DNA of 64,000 nucleotides from Streptomyces sp. NBC_00091 (GCF_026343185.1 NZ_JAPEMA010000001.1:4278001-4342000), one strand, 5' to 3'; shown: positions 51,837-61,605, counted from the first letter of the stretch. Notes: a model not told the origin generated them from the sequence alone. A program made the numbers and translations.

Positions 51837-52211
51837 ATGCGCCGCAGAATCGCAATGGCATTCACGGCCGGAGCCGCCGGCCTCACCCTGGGCCTGCTGC
51901 CGCTCGGTACCGCCTCGGCGCACGACGGCGGCGACCGCTGCGACTGGAACGGCTCCCGCTGGAGCGACTACCGCTGGAACGACGGCTGGAACGACCGCGA
52001 CCGGTGCTGGGACAACGACAACTGGAACCACGACAACTGGCACGACTCCGACTGGAGCAACTGGCGCGGCGGTGACGGTCGCGGCGGCGACGGCTGGGGC
52101 GGCGACGGCTGGGGCCACGACGACGACGGCTGGAACCACGGCGGCAACTGGCACGACGACGACGGCTGGAACCACGGCGGCAACTGGTACGACGGCGGCT
52201 GGAGGGACTAG
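51837..52211 (+). CDS. Secreted low-complexity Trp/Asp/Gly/His/Asn protein
   Basis: 124 residues from the ATG at 51837 (an ATG at 51831 sits too close to GGAGG). Signal peptide about residues 1-29 (MRRRIAMAFTAGAAGLTLGL onward, cut near ASA-HDG). The mature part is a repeat region rich in Trp, Asp, Gly, Asn and His, with unit HDDDGWNHGGNW repeated at the end. Only two or three Cys. I know no family. Composition suggests metal binding, hydration or assembly at the cell surface, but that is speculation. Confidence 0.7.
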   Translation: MRRRIAMAFTAGAAGLTLGLLPLGTASAHDGGDRCDWNGSRWSDYRWNDGWNDRDRCWDNDNWNHDNWHDSDWSNWRGGDGRGGDGWGGDGWGHDDDGWNHGGNWHDDDGWNHGGNWYDGGWRD

Positions 52212-52861
52212 CGCACCAGGGGCATGGCGGACGTGAGGGTGCGCAGGGCGCGGACCGCGAGGTCCGCGGGGGAGCCGGGGCCCGAGACCGGGCCGTCGCC
52301 GGCGGACCAGAGCTCCAGTGAGACGCGGATCGCGTCCGTGGCGGCCGCCGCCAGCAAGCGCACCGACATCGCGTCCGCCTCCGGCCCGGCCAGCCGGGCC
52401 ACCACCGGGACCAGGCGCTCTTCGGAGTCCTGGTTCACCCGGTACCAGACGGCCCGCAGGGCCTCGTCGGAGCCGGCCGCGCGCAGCAGACCGCGGGTGA
52501 CCTCCAGACCCTCCTCGACGGCCTTCGAATCGCTCAGCGAGCGGGTCACCGCACGCTCCAGGGCCTCCGCGAGGGGGGTGCCGGGGTCTTCCTCGGCGAG
52601 CAGCGCGCGCCAGGCGTCACCGCCGCCCGCGAGCAGCGGGGCCACGGCCTCCTGCTTGTTGCGGAAGTAGCGGTAGAAGGTGCGCAGCGCCACCCCGGCG
52701 CGGTGGGCGATGTCCTCGGCGGTGGTGCCGTCGGGGCCGTGCTCGGCGAAGAGCTGGCAGGCGGCGCGGGCGATGTCCAGCTGGGTGGCGGCCTTGCGGC
52801 GCTCGGTCAGCGACGGGGTTCCGGGGCCGCTCTGAGGGGAGTACGGACGGGGAGATCTCAC
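52208..52861 (-). CDS. TetR family transcriptional regulator
   Basis: 217 residues from a GTG at 52861. TACTCT lies 6 bases before that GTG, so the transcript could be leaderless. TetR helix-turn-helix: TAEDIAHRAGVALRTFYRYF (about 45-64), with the preceding ARAACQLFAEHGPDGTT. The 3' end overlaps the secreted-protein gene by 4 bp. Divergent from the SDR gene, with a palindrome between them. Confidence 0.85.
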   Translation of the reverse strand: MRSPRPYSPQSGPGTPSLTERRKAATQLDIARAACQLFAEHGPDGTTAEDIAHRAGVALRTFYRYFRNKQEAVAPLLAGGGDAWRALLAEEDPGTPLAEALERAVTRSLSDSKAVEEGLEVTRGLLRAAGSDEALRAVWYRVNQDSEERLVPVVARLAGPEADAMSVRLLAAAATDAIRVSLELWSAGDGPVSGPGSPADLAVRALRTLTSAMPLVR

Positions 52862-52903
52862 GGGTGAAGAGTACCGCCCGGAATACCTGATGAATGCATT
52901 CCC

Positions 52904-52916
52904 TGCCAGTCTGGCA
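52904..52916. promoter_or_regulatory. Probable TetR operator
   Basis: TGCCAG-T-CTGGCA, a perfect 6-1-6 palindrome, in the gap between the divergent TetR and SDR genes. The SDR gene's -10-like TACGCT (near 52936) follows it and is close enough to its ATG to give a leaderless mRNA. Confidence 0.65.
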
Positions 52917-52947
52917 AAACGTGTCACAGACTCGGTACGCTCGCCCC

Positions 52948-53724
52948 ATGAACCGTTACGAAGGACGTCGTGTCCTCATCACCGGCGGCGGCTCCGGCAT
53001 CGGCCAGGCCACCGTCCACCGCATTCTCTCCGAGGGCGGCCGGGTCCACGCCGTCGACGTGAACGAGGCCGGCCTCAAGGCCACCGCCGACCAGGCGGCC
53101 ACCGCCGGGCACGACGAGCGGCTGACCACCGCCGTCCTCGACATATCCGACGAGGCCGCGGTCAAGGCGGGCGTCGCCGCCGCCGTCGACGCCCTCGGCG
53201 GGAGCGGTGTCGACGTACTGGTCAACGCGGCGGGCATCCTGCGCTCCGCGCACACCCACCAGACCACCCTCGACCTGTGGAACCAGGTCATCGGGGTCAA
53301 CCTGACCGGCACCTTCCTGATGATCCGCGAGTCGCTCCCCGCGCTGCTGGCGGGCGAGCAGCCGGTCGTCGTGAACTTCAGCTCCACCTCGGCGAGCTTC
53401 GCCCACCCCTACATGTCCGCCTACGCGGCCAGCAAGGGCGGTATCCAGTCCATGACCCACGCGCTGGCCGCCGAGTACAGCAAGCAGGGCCTGCGCTTCG
53501 TCTCCGTGGCCCCCGGCTCCATCGAGAGCGGCATGACCACCGGCACCGGCCCCGGCCTGCCCGAGGACACCGACTGGAGCCTGTTCGCCAAGCTCGCCCC
53601 CGCCATCGGCCAGGGCTTCGCCGGCCCCCAGACCGTGGCCGGCGTCGTCGCCATGCTGGGCTCCGAGGACGGCGCCTTCATCACCGGCACCGAGATCCGC
53701 ATCGACGGCGGCACGCACTACTAG
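52948..53724 (+). CDS. Short-chain dehydrogenase/reductase (SDR)
   Basis: 258 residues. Classical SDR features: VLITGGGSGIGQATV (TGxxxGxG), VDVLVNAAGILRS (NAG), the Ser in NFSSTSASF, YAASKGGIQS (YxxxK), and SVAPGSIESGMT. NAD(P)-dependent alcohol/ketone oxidoreductase; Asp after strand 2 (HAVDVNE) suggests NAD. Substrate unknown. Regulated by the divergent TetR gene, by inference. Confidence 0.92.
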   Translation: MNRYEGRRVLITGGGSGIGQATVHRILSEGGRVHAVDVNEAGLKATADQAATAGHDERLTTAVLDISDEAAVKAGVAAAVDALGGSGVDVLVNAAGILRSAHTHQTTLDLWNQVIGVNLTGTFLMIRESLPALLAGEQPVVVNFSSTSASFAHPYMSAYAASKGGIQSMTHALAAEYSKQGLRFVSVAPGSIESGMTTGTGPGLPEDTDWSLFAKLAPAIGQGFAGPQTVAGVVAMLGSEDGAFITGTEIRIDGGTHY

Positions 53725-53730
53725 GGCACA

Positions 53731-54249
53731 TCAGCCCCTGAAGCGTTCCCAGAGCCGGGGGAAGCGCTCCGCCAGCACGGCTTCGTTCTCGAAGTCCAGC
53801 GGAGTGCCCTCCGGCTCTTCCGCCTGCAACGGAACGCCCAGCTCCGGGGCCACCACCCCGGTGAGCTGCTCGTACGCCTCGTCGGCCGCGTACCCCAGCT
53901 CCTCGCCGTCCCCGTCGATCTCCTCGTCGAAGTCACCCAGCAGCTCCGCCAGGTGGTCCGGATCGTGCACCCCGCCCTCGAAGACCTCCCGGCCCTGCCC
54001 GATCAGCCAGCACCGGAAGTAGTCGAACGCGTCGTCGCTCGCCCCGTCGAGCAGCACCCACGCCGCGCCCCACAGGTCCCAGGTGTACGCCCGGTTGTAC
54101 CGGGACTCGAAGTGCCGCGCGAAGTCCAGTACGGAGTCGGGGTCGAGCTGTGCCAGCCGCTCCACGAGCAGCTCGGCGTGCTCCTCGGGGTCGCCCTCGG
54201 CGGCCTCGCGGGTACGGTCGACGATCTCCCAGAACTCCGTCTCGTCCAT
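53731..54249 (-). CDS. DUF4240 domain protein
   Basis: 172 residues from the ATG at 54249, or from the GTG just before it. Family features: FWEIVDRTREAAEGDPEEHA, YTWDLWGAAWVLLDGASDDA, and FDYFRCWLIGQGREVFEGGV. Acidic cytoplasmic protein; DUF4240 proteins often neighbour SUKH/immunity-type genes, but there is no toxin here. Confidence 0.88.
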   Translation of the reverse strand: MDETEFWEIVDRTREAAEGDPEEHAELLVERLAQLDPDSVLDFARHFESRYNRAYTWDLWGAAWVLLDGASDDAFDYFRCWLIGQGREVFEGGVHDPDHLAELLGDFDEEIDGDGEELGYAADEAYEQLTGVVAPELGVPLQAEEPEGTPLDFENEAVLAERFPRLWERFRG

Positions 54250-54302
54250 CACTGCTCAAGCATCACGGGTGCGTCCCCGCGCCGCCACCGCTCATACGGC
54301 CA

Positions 54303-54343
54303 AAGGCCGGTGTCCGACCCCCGTGGGGGTGGACACCGGCCTT
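54303..54343 (-). terminator. aceE terminator
   Basis: AAGGCCGGTGTCC / GGACACCGGCCTT (13 bp) with an inner ACCCCC-GT-GGGGGT stem; 23 bp past the aceE stop. Confidence 0.9.
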
Positions 54344-54365
54344 CGGCACTTGCGTCGCGGGCGGC

Positions 54366-57050
54366 TCAGAGGCCGTAGCGCTCCCGGGCCTCCTTGATGG
54401 CGGACGCCGGAACCTCGCCGCGGCGGGCGAGCTGGGCCAGCGCGGCCACCACGATCGACTGGGCGTCGACACCGAAGTGGCGGCGGGCACCCTCGCGGGT
54501 GTCCGACAGGCCGAAGCCGTCGGTACCCAGCGAGGTGTAGTCCTGCTCGACCCACTGGCTGATCTGGTCCGGGACCTGACGCATCCAGTCGGAGACGGCC
54601 AGCACCGGGCTGGTGACGCCCTCCAGCGCGCGGGTGACGTACGGGGTGCGCACCTCGCCGCGCAGCAGCGCCTCGTCGCACTCCAGCGCGTCGCGCCGCA
54701 GCTCGCCCCAGGAGGTGGCGGACCAGACGCCGGCGGCCACGTTCCAGTCGGCGGCGAGCAGCTGCTGCGCCTCCAGCACCCAGTGGATCGCCGTGCCCGA
54801 GGCCATCAGCTGGACCTTGGGGGCGTCGGCGGCCGGGGCGGCATCGCCCAGGTCGGCCGCCGTGTTGAAGCGGTACAGGCCCTTGAGGATGCCTTCCTCG
54901 ACGCCCTCGGGCATCGCGGGCTGCACCTTGGGCTCGTTGTAGACCGTCAGGTAGTAGAAGACGTCTTCGGGCTGCTCGCCGTACATCCGCCGCAGACCGT
55001 CCTTGACGATCACCGCGATCTCGTACGCGAAGGCCGGGTCGTAGTTGAGCGACGCCGGGTTCGTGGACGCGATCAGGTGCGAGTGGCCGTCCGCGTGCTG
55101 GAGGCCCTCACCGGTCAGCGTGGTGCGGCCGGCCGTGGCGCCGACGATGAAGCCCTTGCCGAGCTGGTCGGCGAGCTGCCACATCTGGTCGGCGGTGCGC
55201 TGCCAGCCGAACATCGAGTAGAAGATGTAGAACGGGATCATCGGCTCGCCGTGCGTCGCGTACGACGTACAGGCGGCGATGAAGTCGGCCATGGCGCCGG
55301 CCTCGGTGATCCCCTCGTTGAGGATCTGGCCGTCCTTGGCTTCCTTGTAGTACATCAGCTGGTCGCGGTCGACCGGCTCGTACGTCTGGCCCAGCGGCGA
55401 GTAGATGCCGGCCGACGGGAAGAGGGACTCCATACCGAAGGTACGGGCCTCGTCGGGGACGATCGGCACCCAGCGCTTGCCGGTCTCCTTGTCCCGCATC
55501 AGGTCCTTGACGAGGCGGACGAAGGCCATGGTGGTGGCCATCTCCTGCTTGCCGGAACCCTTGAGCAGCGGGGCGAAGGAACGGTCCGCCGGAGCCGGCA
55601 GGGCCACGTGCTTGACCTTGCGGGCCGGGGCCGGGCCGCCGAGCGCCGCGCGGCGCTCGTTCAGGTACTGGACCTCGGGGCTGTTCGCGCCCGGGTGGCC
55701 GTAGGGGACGACGCCGTCGGCGAAGGCGCTGTCCGGGATCGGGAGGCCAAGGAGGTCACGCATGTCCTTGAACTCGTCGATCGTCAGCTTCTTCATCTGG
55801 TGGTTCGCGTTCTTCGACTCGAACCCGGCACCCAGCGTGTAGCCCTTGACGGTCTGCGCGAGGATGACCGTCGGCGCGCCCTTGTGCTCCAGGGCGGCCT
55901 TGTACGCGGCGTAGACCTTGCGGGGCTCGTGGCCGCCGCGGGAGCTGTGGAAGCACTCGGCGATCTTCGCGTCGGAGAGCACACCGGCCAGCTGCACGAG
56001 CTCGGCGTTGGCGCCGAAGAAGTGCTGGCGGATGTAGGCCACGTCGCGGGTCGCGTACGTCTGGAACTGCGCGTCGGGTACCTCGCGCAGGCGGCGTACC
56101 AGGGCGCCCGTGGTGTCGAGCTGGAACAGCTCGTCCCAGGCGGAGCCCCACAGCGACTTGATGACGTTCCAGCCGGCGCCGCGGAACTGGGCCTCCAGCT
56201 CCTGGACCACGCGGAAGTTCGCGCGGACCGGACCGTCGAGGCGCTGCAGGTTGCAGTTGATGACGAAGGTCAGGTTGTCGAGCTGCTCGCGGGAGGCCAG
56301 GGCCAGGGCGGCGGTCGACTCGGGCTCGTCCATCTCGCCGTCGCCCAGGAAGGCCCAGACGTGCGAGTTGGCGGTGTCCTTGATGCTGCGGTTCTGCAGG
56401 TAGCGGTTGAAGCGCGCCTGGTAGATCGCCGACAGCGGGCCGAGGCCCATGGAGACCGTGGGGAACTCCCACAGCCACGGCAGGCGCCGCGGGTGCGGGT
56501 AGGACGGCAGGCCGTTGCCGCCGGACTCCTGGCGGAAGTTGTCGAGCTGCTGCTCGGAGACGCGTCCGTCGAGGAACGCGCGGGCGTAGATGCCGGGGGA
56601 GGCGTGGCCCTGGATGTAGAGCTGGTCGCCCGATCCGTCGGCCTCCTTCCCGCGGAAGAAGTGCTGGAAGCCGGTCTCGTACAGCCACGCGGCGGAGGCG
56701 AAGGTGGCGATGTGGCCGCCGACGCCGTACTTCGAGCCGCGGGTCACCATGGCGGCCGCGTTCCAGCGGTTCCAGGCGGTGATCTTGGCTTCCATCTCCT
56801 CGTCACCCGGGAACTCGGGCTCGGCGGAGGTGGGGATCGTGTTGACGTAGTCCGTCTCCAGCAGCTTCGGCAGGGCGAGGCCGGCGGCCTCGGCGTGCTG
56901 GAGCGTGCGGCGGAGCAGGTATTCGGCGCGGCGCGTACCGGCGGCCTTGGCGACGGCGTCGAGGGAGGCCGCCCATTCGGCGGTCTCCTCGGTGTCGCGG
57001 TCCGGGAGCTGGTCGAGCTCGCTCGGAAGCTTTCCTACGGGGTCGGACAT
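54366..57050 (-). CDS. aceE: Pyruvate dehydrogenase E1 component (homodimeric AceE)
   Basis: 894 residues from the ATG at 57050. Thiamine-diphosphate-dependent decarboxylation of pyruvate and acetyl transfer to the E2 lipoyl group. TPP motif FLGDGEMDEPES, with INCNLQRLDG about 27 residues on; ISRN-like E1 regions ERGMRQ-like counterpart FEVALADGL is not present because it is the alpha-beta fused type. Substrate-side HFFGANAELVQLAG and TVKGYTLG are seen. Length fits the actinobacterial/gammaproteobacterial homodimer. Transcribed as a single unit downstream of the GntR gene, with its own hairpin. Confidence 0.97.
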   Translation of the reverse strand: MSDPVGKLPSELDQLPDRDTEETAEWAASLDAVAKAAGTRRAEYLLRRTLQHAEAAGLALPKLLETDYVNTIPTSAEPEFPGDEEMEAKITAWNRWNAAAMVTRGSKYGVGGHIATFASAAWLYETGFQHFFRGKEADGSGDQLYIQGHASPGIYARAFLDGRVSEQQLDNFRQESGGNGLPSYPHPRRLPWLWEFPTVSMGLGPLSAIYQARFNRYLQNRSIKDTANSHVWAFLGDGEMDEPESTAALALASREQLDNLTFVINCNLQRLDGPVRANFRVVQELEAQFRGAGWNVIKSLWGSAWDELFQLDTTGALVRRLREVPDAQFQTYATRDVAYIRQHFFGANAELVQLAGVLSDAKIAECFHSSRGGHEPRKVYAAYKAALEHKGAPTVILAQTVKGYTLGAGFESKNANHQMKKLTIDEFKDMRDLLGLPIPDSAFADGVVPYGHPGANSPEVQYLNERRAALGGPAPARKVKHVALPAPADRSFAPLLKGSGKQEMATTMAFVRLVKDLMRDKETGKRWVPIVPDEARTFGMESLFPSAGIYSPLGQTYEPVDRDQLMYYKEAKDGQILNEGITEAGAMADFIAACTSYATHGEPMIPFYIFYSMFGWQRTADQMWQLADQLGKGFIVGATAGRTTLTGEGLQHADGHSHLIASTNPASLNYDPAFAYEIAVIVKDGLRRMYGEQPEDVFYYLTVYNEPKVQPAMPEGVEEGILKGLYRFNTAADLGDAAPAADAPKVQLMASGTAIHWVLEAQQLLAADWNVAAGVWSATSWGELRRDALECDEALLRGEVRTPYVTRALEGVTSPVLAVSDWMRQVPDQISQWVEQDYTSLGTDGFGLSDTREGARRHFGVDAQSIVVAALAQLARRGEVPASAIKEARERYGL

Positions 57051-57157
57051 CGGTGTGCGCCGCCTTCCGGACAAAGGAGAGGAGGTGGTGAAGAGAACCC
57101 TGACGGGCAGGACAGGGTCGTTGGACCCGGGTGGGGTCCGCAGTGACTGTAAATCGC

Positions 57158-57174
57158 TGATCGATGATCGATCA
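57158..57174. promoter_or_regulatory. Probable GntR operator of aceE
   Basis: TGATCGAT-G-ATCGATCA, a perfect 8-1-8 palindrome, 107 bp before the aceE start and downstream of the GntR gene on the same strand. GntR/FCD regulators of the FadR type bind palindromes of this shape. A second palindrome GACGA-TTAT-TCGTC is at 57184-57197. Confidence 0.6.
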
Positions 57175-57275
57175 AATAAAAGTGACGATTATTCGTCGCC
57201 AGGGCAAAAGTCGGCACCCCGTGCCATGAACGAAGGCACGCCGTGCCGGTTTCAGCAGTAGACGTGAAACCGCTT

Positions 57276-57295
57276 GCGATCCCCTGGAGGATCGC
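57276..57295 (-). terminator. Weak hairpin after the GntR gene
   Basis: GCGATCC / GGATCGC with a 6-base loop, 13 bp past the GntR stop. Weak; may allow read-through towards aceE. Confidence 0.45.
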
Positions 57296-57308
57296 TAAAA
57301 ACCGCAGG

Positions 57309-57935
57309 TCAGGCGCGGGGTGCGCACCCCAGGACATGCCGCTTCACCAGCAGCCCGATCTCCGGGTCCTGGCTGCGGAACGCCGCCACGAGGGCTTCGT
57401 GCTCCTCGGCGTAGGACTTCTGGACGGTGCCCAGCCAGCGGATGGACAGCGCGGTGAAGACCTCGATGCCCAGGCTCTCCCACGTGTGCAGCAGCACGCT
57501 GTTCCCGGCGGCCCGCACCATCTCCCGGTGGAAGCCCACCGTGTGCCGCACCTGCGCCGTGCCGTCCTCGACGCGGTCGGCCTCCCACAGGGCCGCCACG
57601 TGCGGCTCCAGGGCCGAGCAGTCGACCGCGAGGCGCGGGGCGGCCAGCTCGGCCGCGATCTGCTCCAGGCCCGCCCGGACCGGGTAGATCTCCTCCAGGT
57701 CGGCCGCGGAGAGGTTCCGTACGCGGACGCCCTTGTTCGGCGCCGACTCGATCAGCCGCAGGGTCTCCAGCTCGCGCAGGGCCTCCCGTACGGGCGTCTG
57801 GCTGACCTCCAGCTCGACGGCGATCCGCCGCTCGACGATCCGCTCGCCGGGCTTCCAGCGCCCGCTGACGATCCCCTCCACGATGTGCTCGCGGATCTGC
57901 TCGCGCAGCGAGTGCACGACGGGTGGGGTGATCAT
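57309..57935 (-). CDS. GntR family regulator (FadR subfamily, FCD domain)
   Basis: 208 residues from the ATG at 57935. GntR winged helix (PGERIVERRIAVELEVSQTP, VREALRELETLRLIE; about 32-65), then an FCD ligand domain with the usual metal/ligand residues (Asp in LEEIYPVRAGLE region; HREM and HV/RH histidines). Located directly upstream of aceE with a palindromic site between, and next to the E2-lpd genes, so a PdhR-like regulator of pyruvate metabolism is the natural reading. Effector (pyruvate or another acid) not determinable. Confidence 0.88.
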   Translation of the reverse strand: MITPPVVHSLREQIREHIVEGIVSGRWKPGERIVERRIAVELEVSQTPVREALRELETLRLIESAPNKGVRVRNLSAADLEEIYPVRAGLEQIAAELAAPRLAVDCSALEPHVAALWEADRVEDGTAQVRHTVGFHREMVRAAGNSVLLHTWESLGIEVFTALSIRWLGTVQKSYAEEHEALVAAFRSQDPEIGLLVKRHVLGCAPRA

Positions 57936-58053
57936 CGGCGCTTCAACTCCTGTGGGGGCGGGCACGCGGGGCCTGATGCGTAACAATACGGCGGTCGTGG
58001 CCTGCTGCGATGCGTTCCTCGTCAGGGACTCAGGGTGAGGCTCGTTACAACGA

Positions 58054-58093
58054 CGGCGCCCCCGCCCGGGACTTGACCCGGGCGGGGGCGCCG
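58054..58093 (-). terminator. Terminator of the E2 gene
   Basis: A perfect 17-bp stem (arms 58054-58070 and 58077-58093) with a 6-base loop, 74 bp past the E2 stop. It is flanked by direct repeats GTGAGGCTCGTTAC and GTGAGGCTGGTTAC (58035-58048 and 58097-58110). Confidence 0.88.
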
Positions 58094-58166
58094 ACAGTGA
58101 GGCTGGTTACGAGCCCCTCGGCCTCAGAGGCCTGAGCTCTACCTCGTTTGGATCCTCTCGGTCTGA

Positions 58167-59924
58167 TCAGAGACCGAGCTCGACCTCGAACTCGCCGGCC
58201 TCGAGGATCGCCTTGACGGCGGAGAGGTACCGGGCCGCGTCCGCGCCGTCCACCAGGCGGTGGTCGTAGGACAGGGTCAGGTACGTCATGTCCCGGATGC
58301 CGATGTTCGTGCCCTCGGCGGTCTCGATGACCACCGGGCGCTTGACCGTGGCACCGATGCCCAGGATGGCGACCTGGTTCGGGGGCACGATGACCGTGTC
58401 GAACAGCGCACCGCGCGAGCCGGTGTTGCTGATGGTGAAGGTCGCGCCCGACAGCTCGTCCGGCGTGATCTTGTTGCCGCGGACCTTGGCGGCCAGGTCG
58501 GCGGTCGCCTTGGAGATGCCCGCCAGGTTGAGGTCACCGGCACCCTTGATGACCGGGGTCATCAGGCCCTTCTCGGAGTCCACGGCGATGCCGATGTTCT
58601 CCGAGTCGAAGTAGGTGATGGTGCCCTCGTCCTCGTTGATCCGGGCGTTGACGACCGCGTGGGCCTTCAGCGCCTGGGCAGCGGCCTTGACGAAGAACGG
58701 CATCGGGGACAGCTTGACGCCCTCGCGGGCGAGGAAGCCGGCCTTGGCCTTCTCGCGCAGCTTCATGATCTTGGTGATGTCCACCTCGACCACGGAGCTG
58801 AGCTGCGCCTGCGAGTGCAGGGCCTTCATCATGTTGTCGCCGATGACCTTGCGCATGCGGGTCATCTTGACGGTCTGACCGCGCAGCTCGGACACCGCGG
58901 CGGCCGGAGCCTTCGCGGCGGGAGCGGCGGCCGGAGCCGGGGCGGCAGCGGCGGCCTTGGCGGCCTCGGCGGCGGCCAGGACGTCCTGCTTGCGGATGCG
59001 GCCACCGACGCCGGTGCCCGTGACCGTGGACAGGTTGACGCCGGACTCCGAGGCGAGCTTGCGCACCAGCGGGGTCACGTACGCGCCCTCGTCGCCGGAG
59101 ACGGCGGCGGGAGCGGCCGGGGCGACCGGAGCCGGAGCGGCGACCGGGGCCGGAGCGGCGACCGGAGCCGGAGCGGCCACGGGGGCCACCGGCGCCGGGG
59201 CGGCGACCGGAGCGGCCACGGCCGGGGCGGCCACGACCGGAGCCGGAGCGGCGACCGGAGCAGCCGGAGCGACCGGAGCCGGGGCAGCGGCGGCCGGGGC
59301 GGCGGCCGGAGCCGCGCCCGCGACGCCGATGACGGCCAGACGGGCGCCGACCTCGGCGGTCTCGTCCTCGGCGACCAGGATCTCCAGCAGGGTGCCGGAA
59401 ACCGGCGCGGGGATCTCGGTGTCGACCTTGTCCGTGGAGACCTCGAGCAGCGGCTCGTCGGCCTCGACGGACTCGCCGACCTCCTTCAGCCAGCGGGTGA
59501 CGGTGCCCTCGGTGACGGACTCGCCCAGCGCGGGGAGCACGACATCGGTGCCGGAAGCAGCCGGAGCGGCGGCAACGGGGGCAGCCGGGGTCTCGGCCGG
59601 TGCGGGGACGGCCGGGGCCTCGGCGACCGGGGCCGGAGCGGCGACGGTCTCGGCGGCGGGAGCCGCGACCGGGGCCGGGGCGCCGGAGCCGTCGTCGATG
59701 ACGGCCAGCTCGGCGCCGACCTCGACGGTCTCGTCCTCGGCGACCTTGATGGAGGCCAGGATGCCGGAGACGGGGGAGGGGATCTCGGTGTCGACCTTGT
59801 CGGTCGAGACCTCGAGCAGCGGCTCGTCGGCCTCGACGCGCTCGCCCTCGGCCTTCAGCCAGCGGGTGACAGTGCCCTCGGTGACGCTCTCACCGAGCGC
59901 CGGAAGGGTTACGGAAACCGACAT
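58167..59924 (-). CDS. sucB: 2-oxo acid dehydrogenase E2, dihydrolipoamide acyltransferase (SucB/AceF type)
   Basis: 585 residues. Order: lipoyl domain 1 (about 1-76; lipoylated Lys in [14 protein letters not shown]), Ala/Pro linker, lipoyl domain 2 (about 128-203), a very long Ala/Pro/Val linker (about 204-280), E1/E3-binding domain ([19 protein letters not shown]), and the acyltransferase core ending [16 protein letters not shown] (HxxxD/G). Usually annotated sucB in actinobacteria, but in this phylum such E2 proteins serve the pyruvate and 2-oxoglutarate complexes together. aceE nearby and lpd directly upstream support pyruvate dehydrogenase use. It is the natural target of LipA and LipB. 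Confidence 0.93.
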   Translation of the reverse strand: MSVSVTLPALGESVTEGTVTRWLKAEGERVEADEPLLEVSTDKVDTEIPSPVSGILASIKVAEDETVEVGAELAVIDDGSGAPAPVAAPAAETVAAPAPVAEAPAVPAPAETPAAPVAAAPAASGTDVVLPALGESVTEGTVTRWLKEVGESVEADEPLLEVSTDKVDTEIPAPVSGTLLEILVAEDETAEVGARLAVIGVAGAAPAAAPAAAAPAPVAPAAPVAAPAPVVAAPAVAAPVAAPAPVAPVAAPAPVAAPAPVAAPAPVAPAAPAAVSGDEGAYVTPLVRKLASESGVNLSTVTGTGVGGRIRKQDVLAAAEAAKAAAAAPAPAAAPAAKAPAAAVSELRGQTVKMTRMRKVIGDNMMKALHSQAQLSSVVEVDITKIMKLREKAKAGFLAREGVKLSPMPFFVKAAAQALKAHAVVNARINEDEGTITYFDSENIGIAVDSEKGLMTPVIKGAGDLNLAGISKATADLAAKVRGNKITPDELSGATFTISNTGSRGALFDTVIVPPNQVAILGIGATVKRPVVIETAEGTNIGIRDMTYLTLSYDHRLVDGADAARYLSAVKAILEAGEFEVELGL

Positions 59925-59977
59925 GGTTTCAGTTGCTCCTAACGAAAGTGCGGAAGTGGTCGTCGCGCCCGTGACGA

Positions 59978-61366
59978 TTAGTCGTGTGCGTGAAGCGGCT
60001 TGCCGGCCAGGGCCAGGTGGGCCTCGCCGAGGGCCTCGTTCTGGGTCGGGTGCGCGTGGATGAGCTGCGCGACCTCGGCCGGCAGGGCCTCCCAGTTGTA
60101 GATCAGCTGGGCTTCGCCGACCTGCTCGCCCATCCGGTCACCGACCATGTGGACGCCGACCACGGCACCGTCCTTGACCTGGACGAGCTTGATCTCGCCC
60201 GCGGTCTTGAGGATCTTGCTCTTGCCGTTGCCCGCCAGGTTGTACTTCAGGGCGACGACCTTGTCCGCACCGTAGATCTCCTTGGCCTTGGCCTCGGTGA
60301 TGCCGACGGAGGCGACCTCGGGGTGGCAGTACGTGACGCGCGGGACACCGTCGTAGTCGATCGGGACGGTCTTGAGACCGGCCAGACGCTCGGCGACCAG
60401 GATGCCCTCGGCGAAGCCGACGTGCGCGAGCTGCAGGGTCGGGACGAGGTCGCCCACGGCCGAGATGGTCGGCACGTTGGTCTGCATGTACTCGTTGACC
60501 AGGACGTAGCCGCGGTCCATCGCGACGCCCTGCTCCTCGTAGCCCAGGCCCTGGGAGACCGGGCCGCGGCCGATGGCGACCAGCAGCACCTCGGCCTCGA
60601 AGGTCTTGCCGTCGGCGAGCGTGACGCGGACGCCGGACTCGGTGTATTCGGCCTTCTCGAAGAAGGTGCCGAGGTTGAACTTGATGCCGCGCTTGCGGAA
60701 GGCGCGCTCGAGGATCTTCGAGCTGTTCTCGTCCTCGACCGGGACGAGGTGCTTGAGGCCCTCGATGACGGTGACGTCGGTGCCGAAGGACTTCCACGCC
60801 GAGGCGAACTCGACGCCGATGACGCCGCCGCCCAGGATGATCGCGGACTGGGGCACGCGGTCCAGGACCAGGGCGTGGTCCGAGGAGATGATGCGGTTGC
60901 CGTCGATGTCCAGGCCCGGCAGCGACTTCGGCACGGAGCCGGTCGCCAGCAGGACGTGGCGGCCCTGGATGCGCTGGCCGTTGACGTCGACGGAAGTCGG
61001 GGAGGAGAGGCGGCCCTCACCCTCGATGTAGGTCACCTTGCGGGAGGCGACCAGCCCCTGCAGGCCCTTGTACAGGCCGGAGATGACCTCGTCCTTGTAC
61101 TTGTGCACACCGGCGATGTCAACGCCCTCGAAAGAGGCCTTGATGCCGAACTGTCCGGCTTCGCGTGCCTGGTCGGCGATCTCACCGGCGTGCAGCAGAG
61201 CCTTCGTGGGGATGCAGCCGTTGTGCAGGCAGGTGCCGCCGAGCTTGTTCTTCTCGATCAGCGCAACGTCGAGACCCAGCTGGGATGCGCGGAGCGCCGC
61301 GGCGTAACCGCCACTGCCACCGCCGAGGATCACTAGGTCGAAAACGGTGCTGGCGTCGTTCGCCAC
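59978..61366 (-). CDS. lpd: Dihydrolipoyl dehydrogenase (E3)
   Basis: 462 residues from the GTG at 61366 (GGAGG upstream); the frame is open further but lacks that site. FAD site [19 protein letters not shown], redox disulfide [16 protein letters not shown] site [13 protein letters not shown], and catalytic [10 protein letters not shown] with His and Glu. Reoxidises dihydrolipoyl groups of the E2 protein encoded 53 bp downstream, very likely in one operon. Confidence 0.97.
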   Translation of the reverse strand: MANDASTVFDLVILGGGSGGYAAALRASQLGLDVALIEKNKLGGTCLHNGCIPTKALLHAGEIADQAREAGQFGIKASFEGVDIAGVHKYKDEVISGLYKGLQGLVASRKVTYIEGEGRLSSPTSVDVNGQRIQGRHVLLATGSVPKSLPGLDIDGNRIISSDHALVLDRVPQSAIILGGGVIGVEFASAWKSFGTDVTVIEGLKHLVPVEDENSSKILERAFRKRGIKFNLGTFFEKAEYTESGVRVTLADGKTFEAEVLLVAIGRGPVSQGLGYEEQGVAMDRGYVLVNEYMQTNVPTISAVGDLVPTLQLAHVGFAEGILVAERLAGLKTVPIDYDGVPRVTYCHPEVASVGITEAKAKEIYGADKVVALKYNLAGNGKSKILKTAGEIKLVQVKDGAVVGVHMVGDRMGEQVGEAQLIYNWEALPAEVAQLIHAHPTQNEALGEAHLALAGKPLHAHD

Positions 61367-61605
61367 GTCACGTCCTCCATGCATGTGCGCCGGGCACCGG
61401 TCCTCTGTGACCGGGCGGCGGCTGGTAATCGGCCGCTTGTTTCTTCGGCCCTGTGGTGGGGGCCCTGTCCTGCCGAGAACCCATCTTCGCATTTGTCGGG
61501 GGAACGCGGGACGCCGGGCCCCTGGTGTGCACCGTCGTTCTGCCCGAGATAGGGGTTACCCGTGCGTAGAAACCTACTGATTCTCGAGGTTTCTTCCAGA
61601 GCGAA

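Noticed and set aside
58035..58110. Direct repeats GTGAGGCTCGTTAC / GTGAGGCTGGTTAC around the E2 terminator
   Set aside because: Short, imperfect and without an element between them other than the hairpin; not enough for a mobile element.
58260..60063. Gly/Asp/Arg-rich and Ala/Thr/Gly-rich open frames opposite the E2 gene
   Set aside because: Periodic sequence is the antisense of the Ala/Pro linkers, not a repeat protein.
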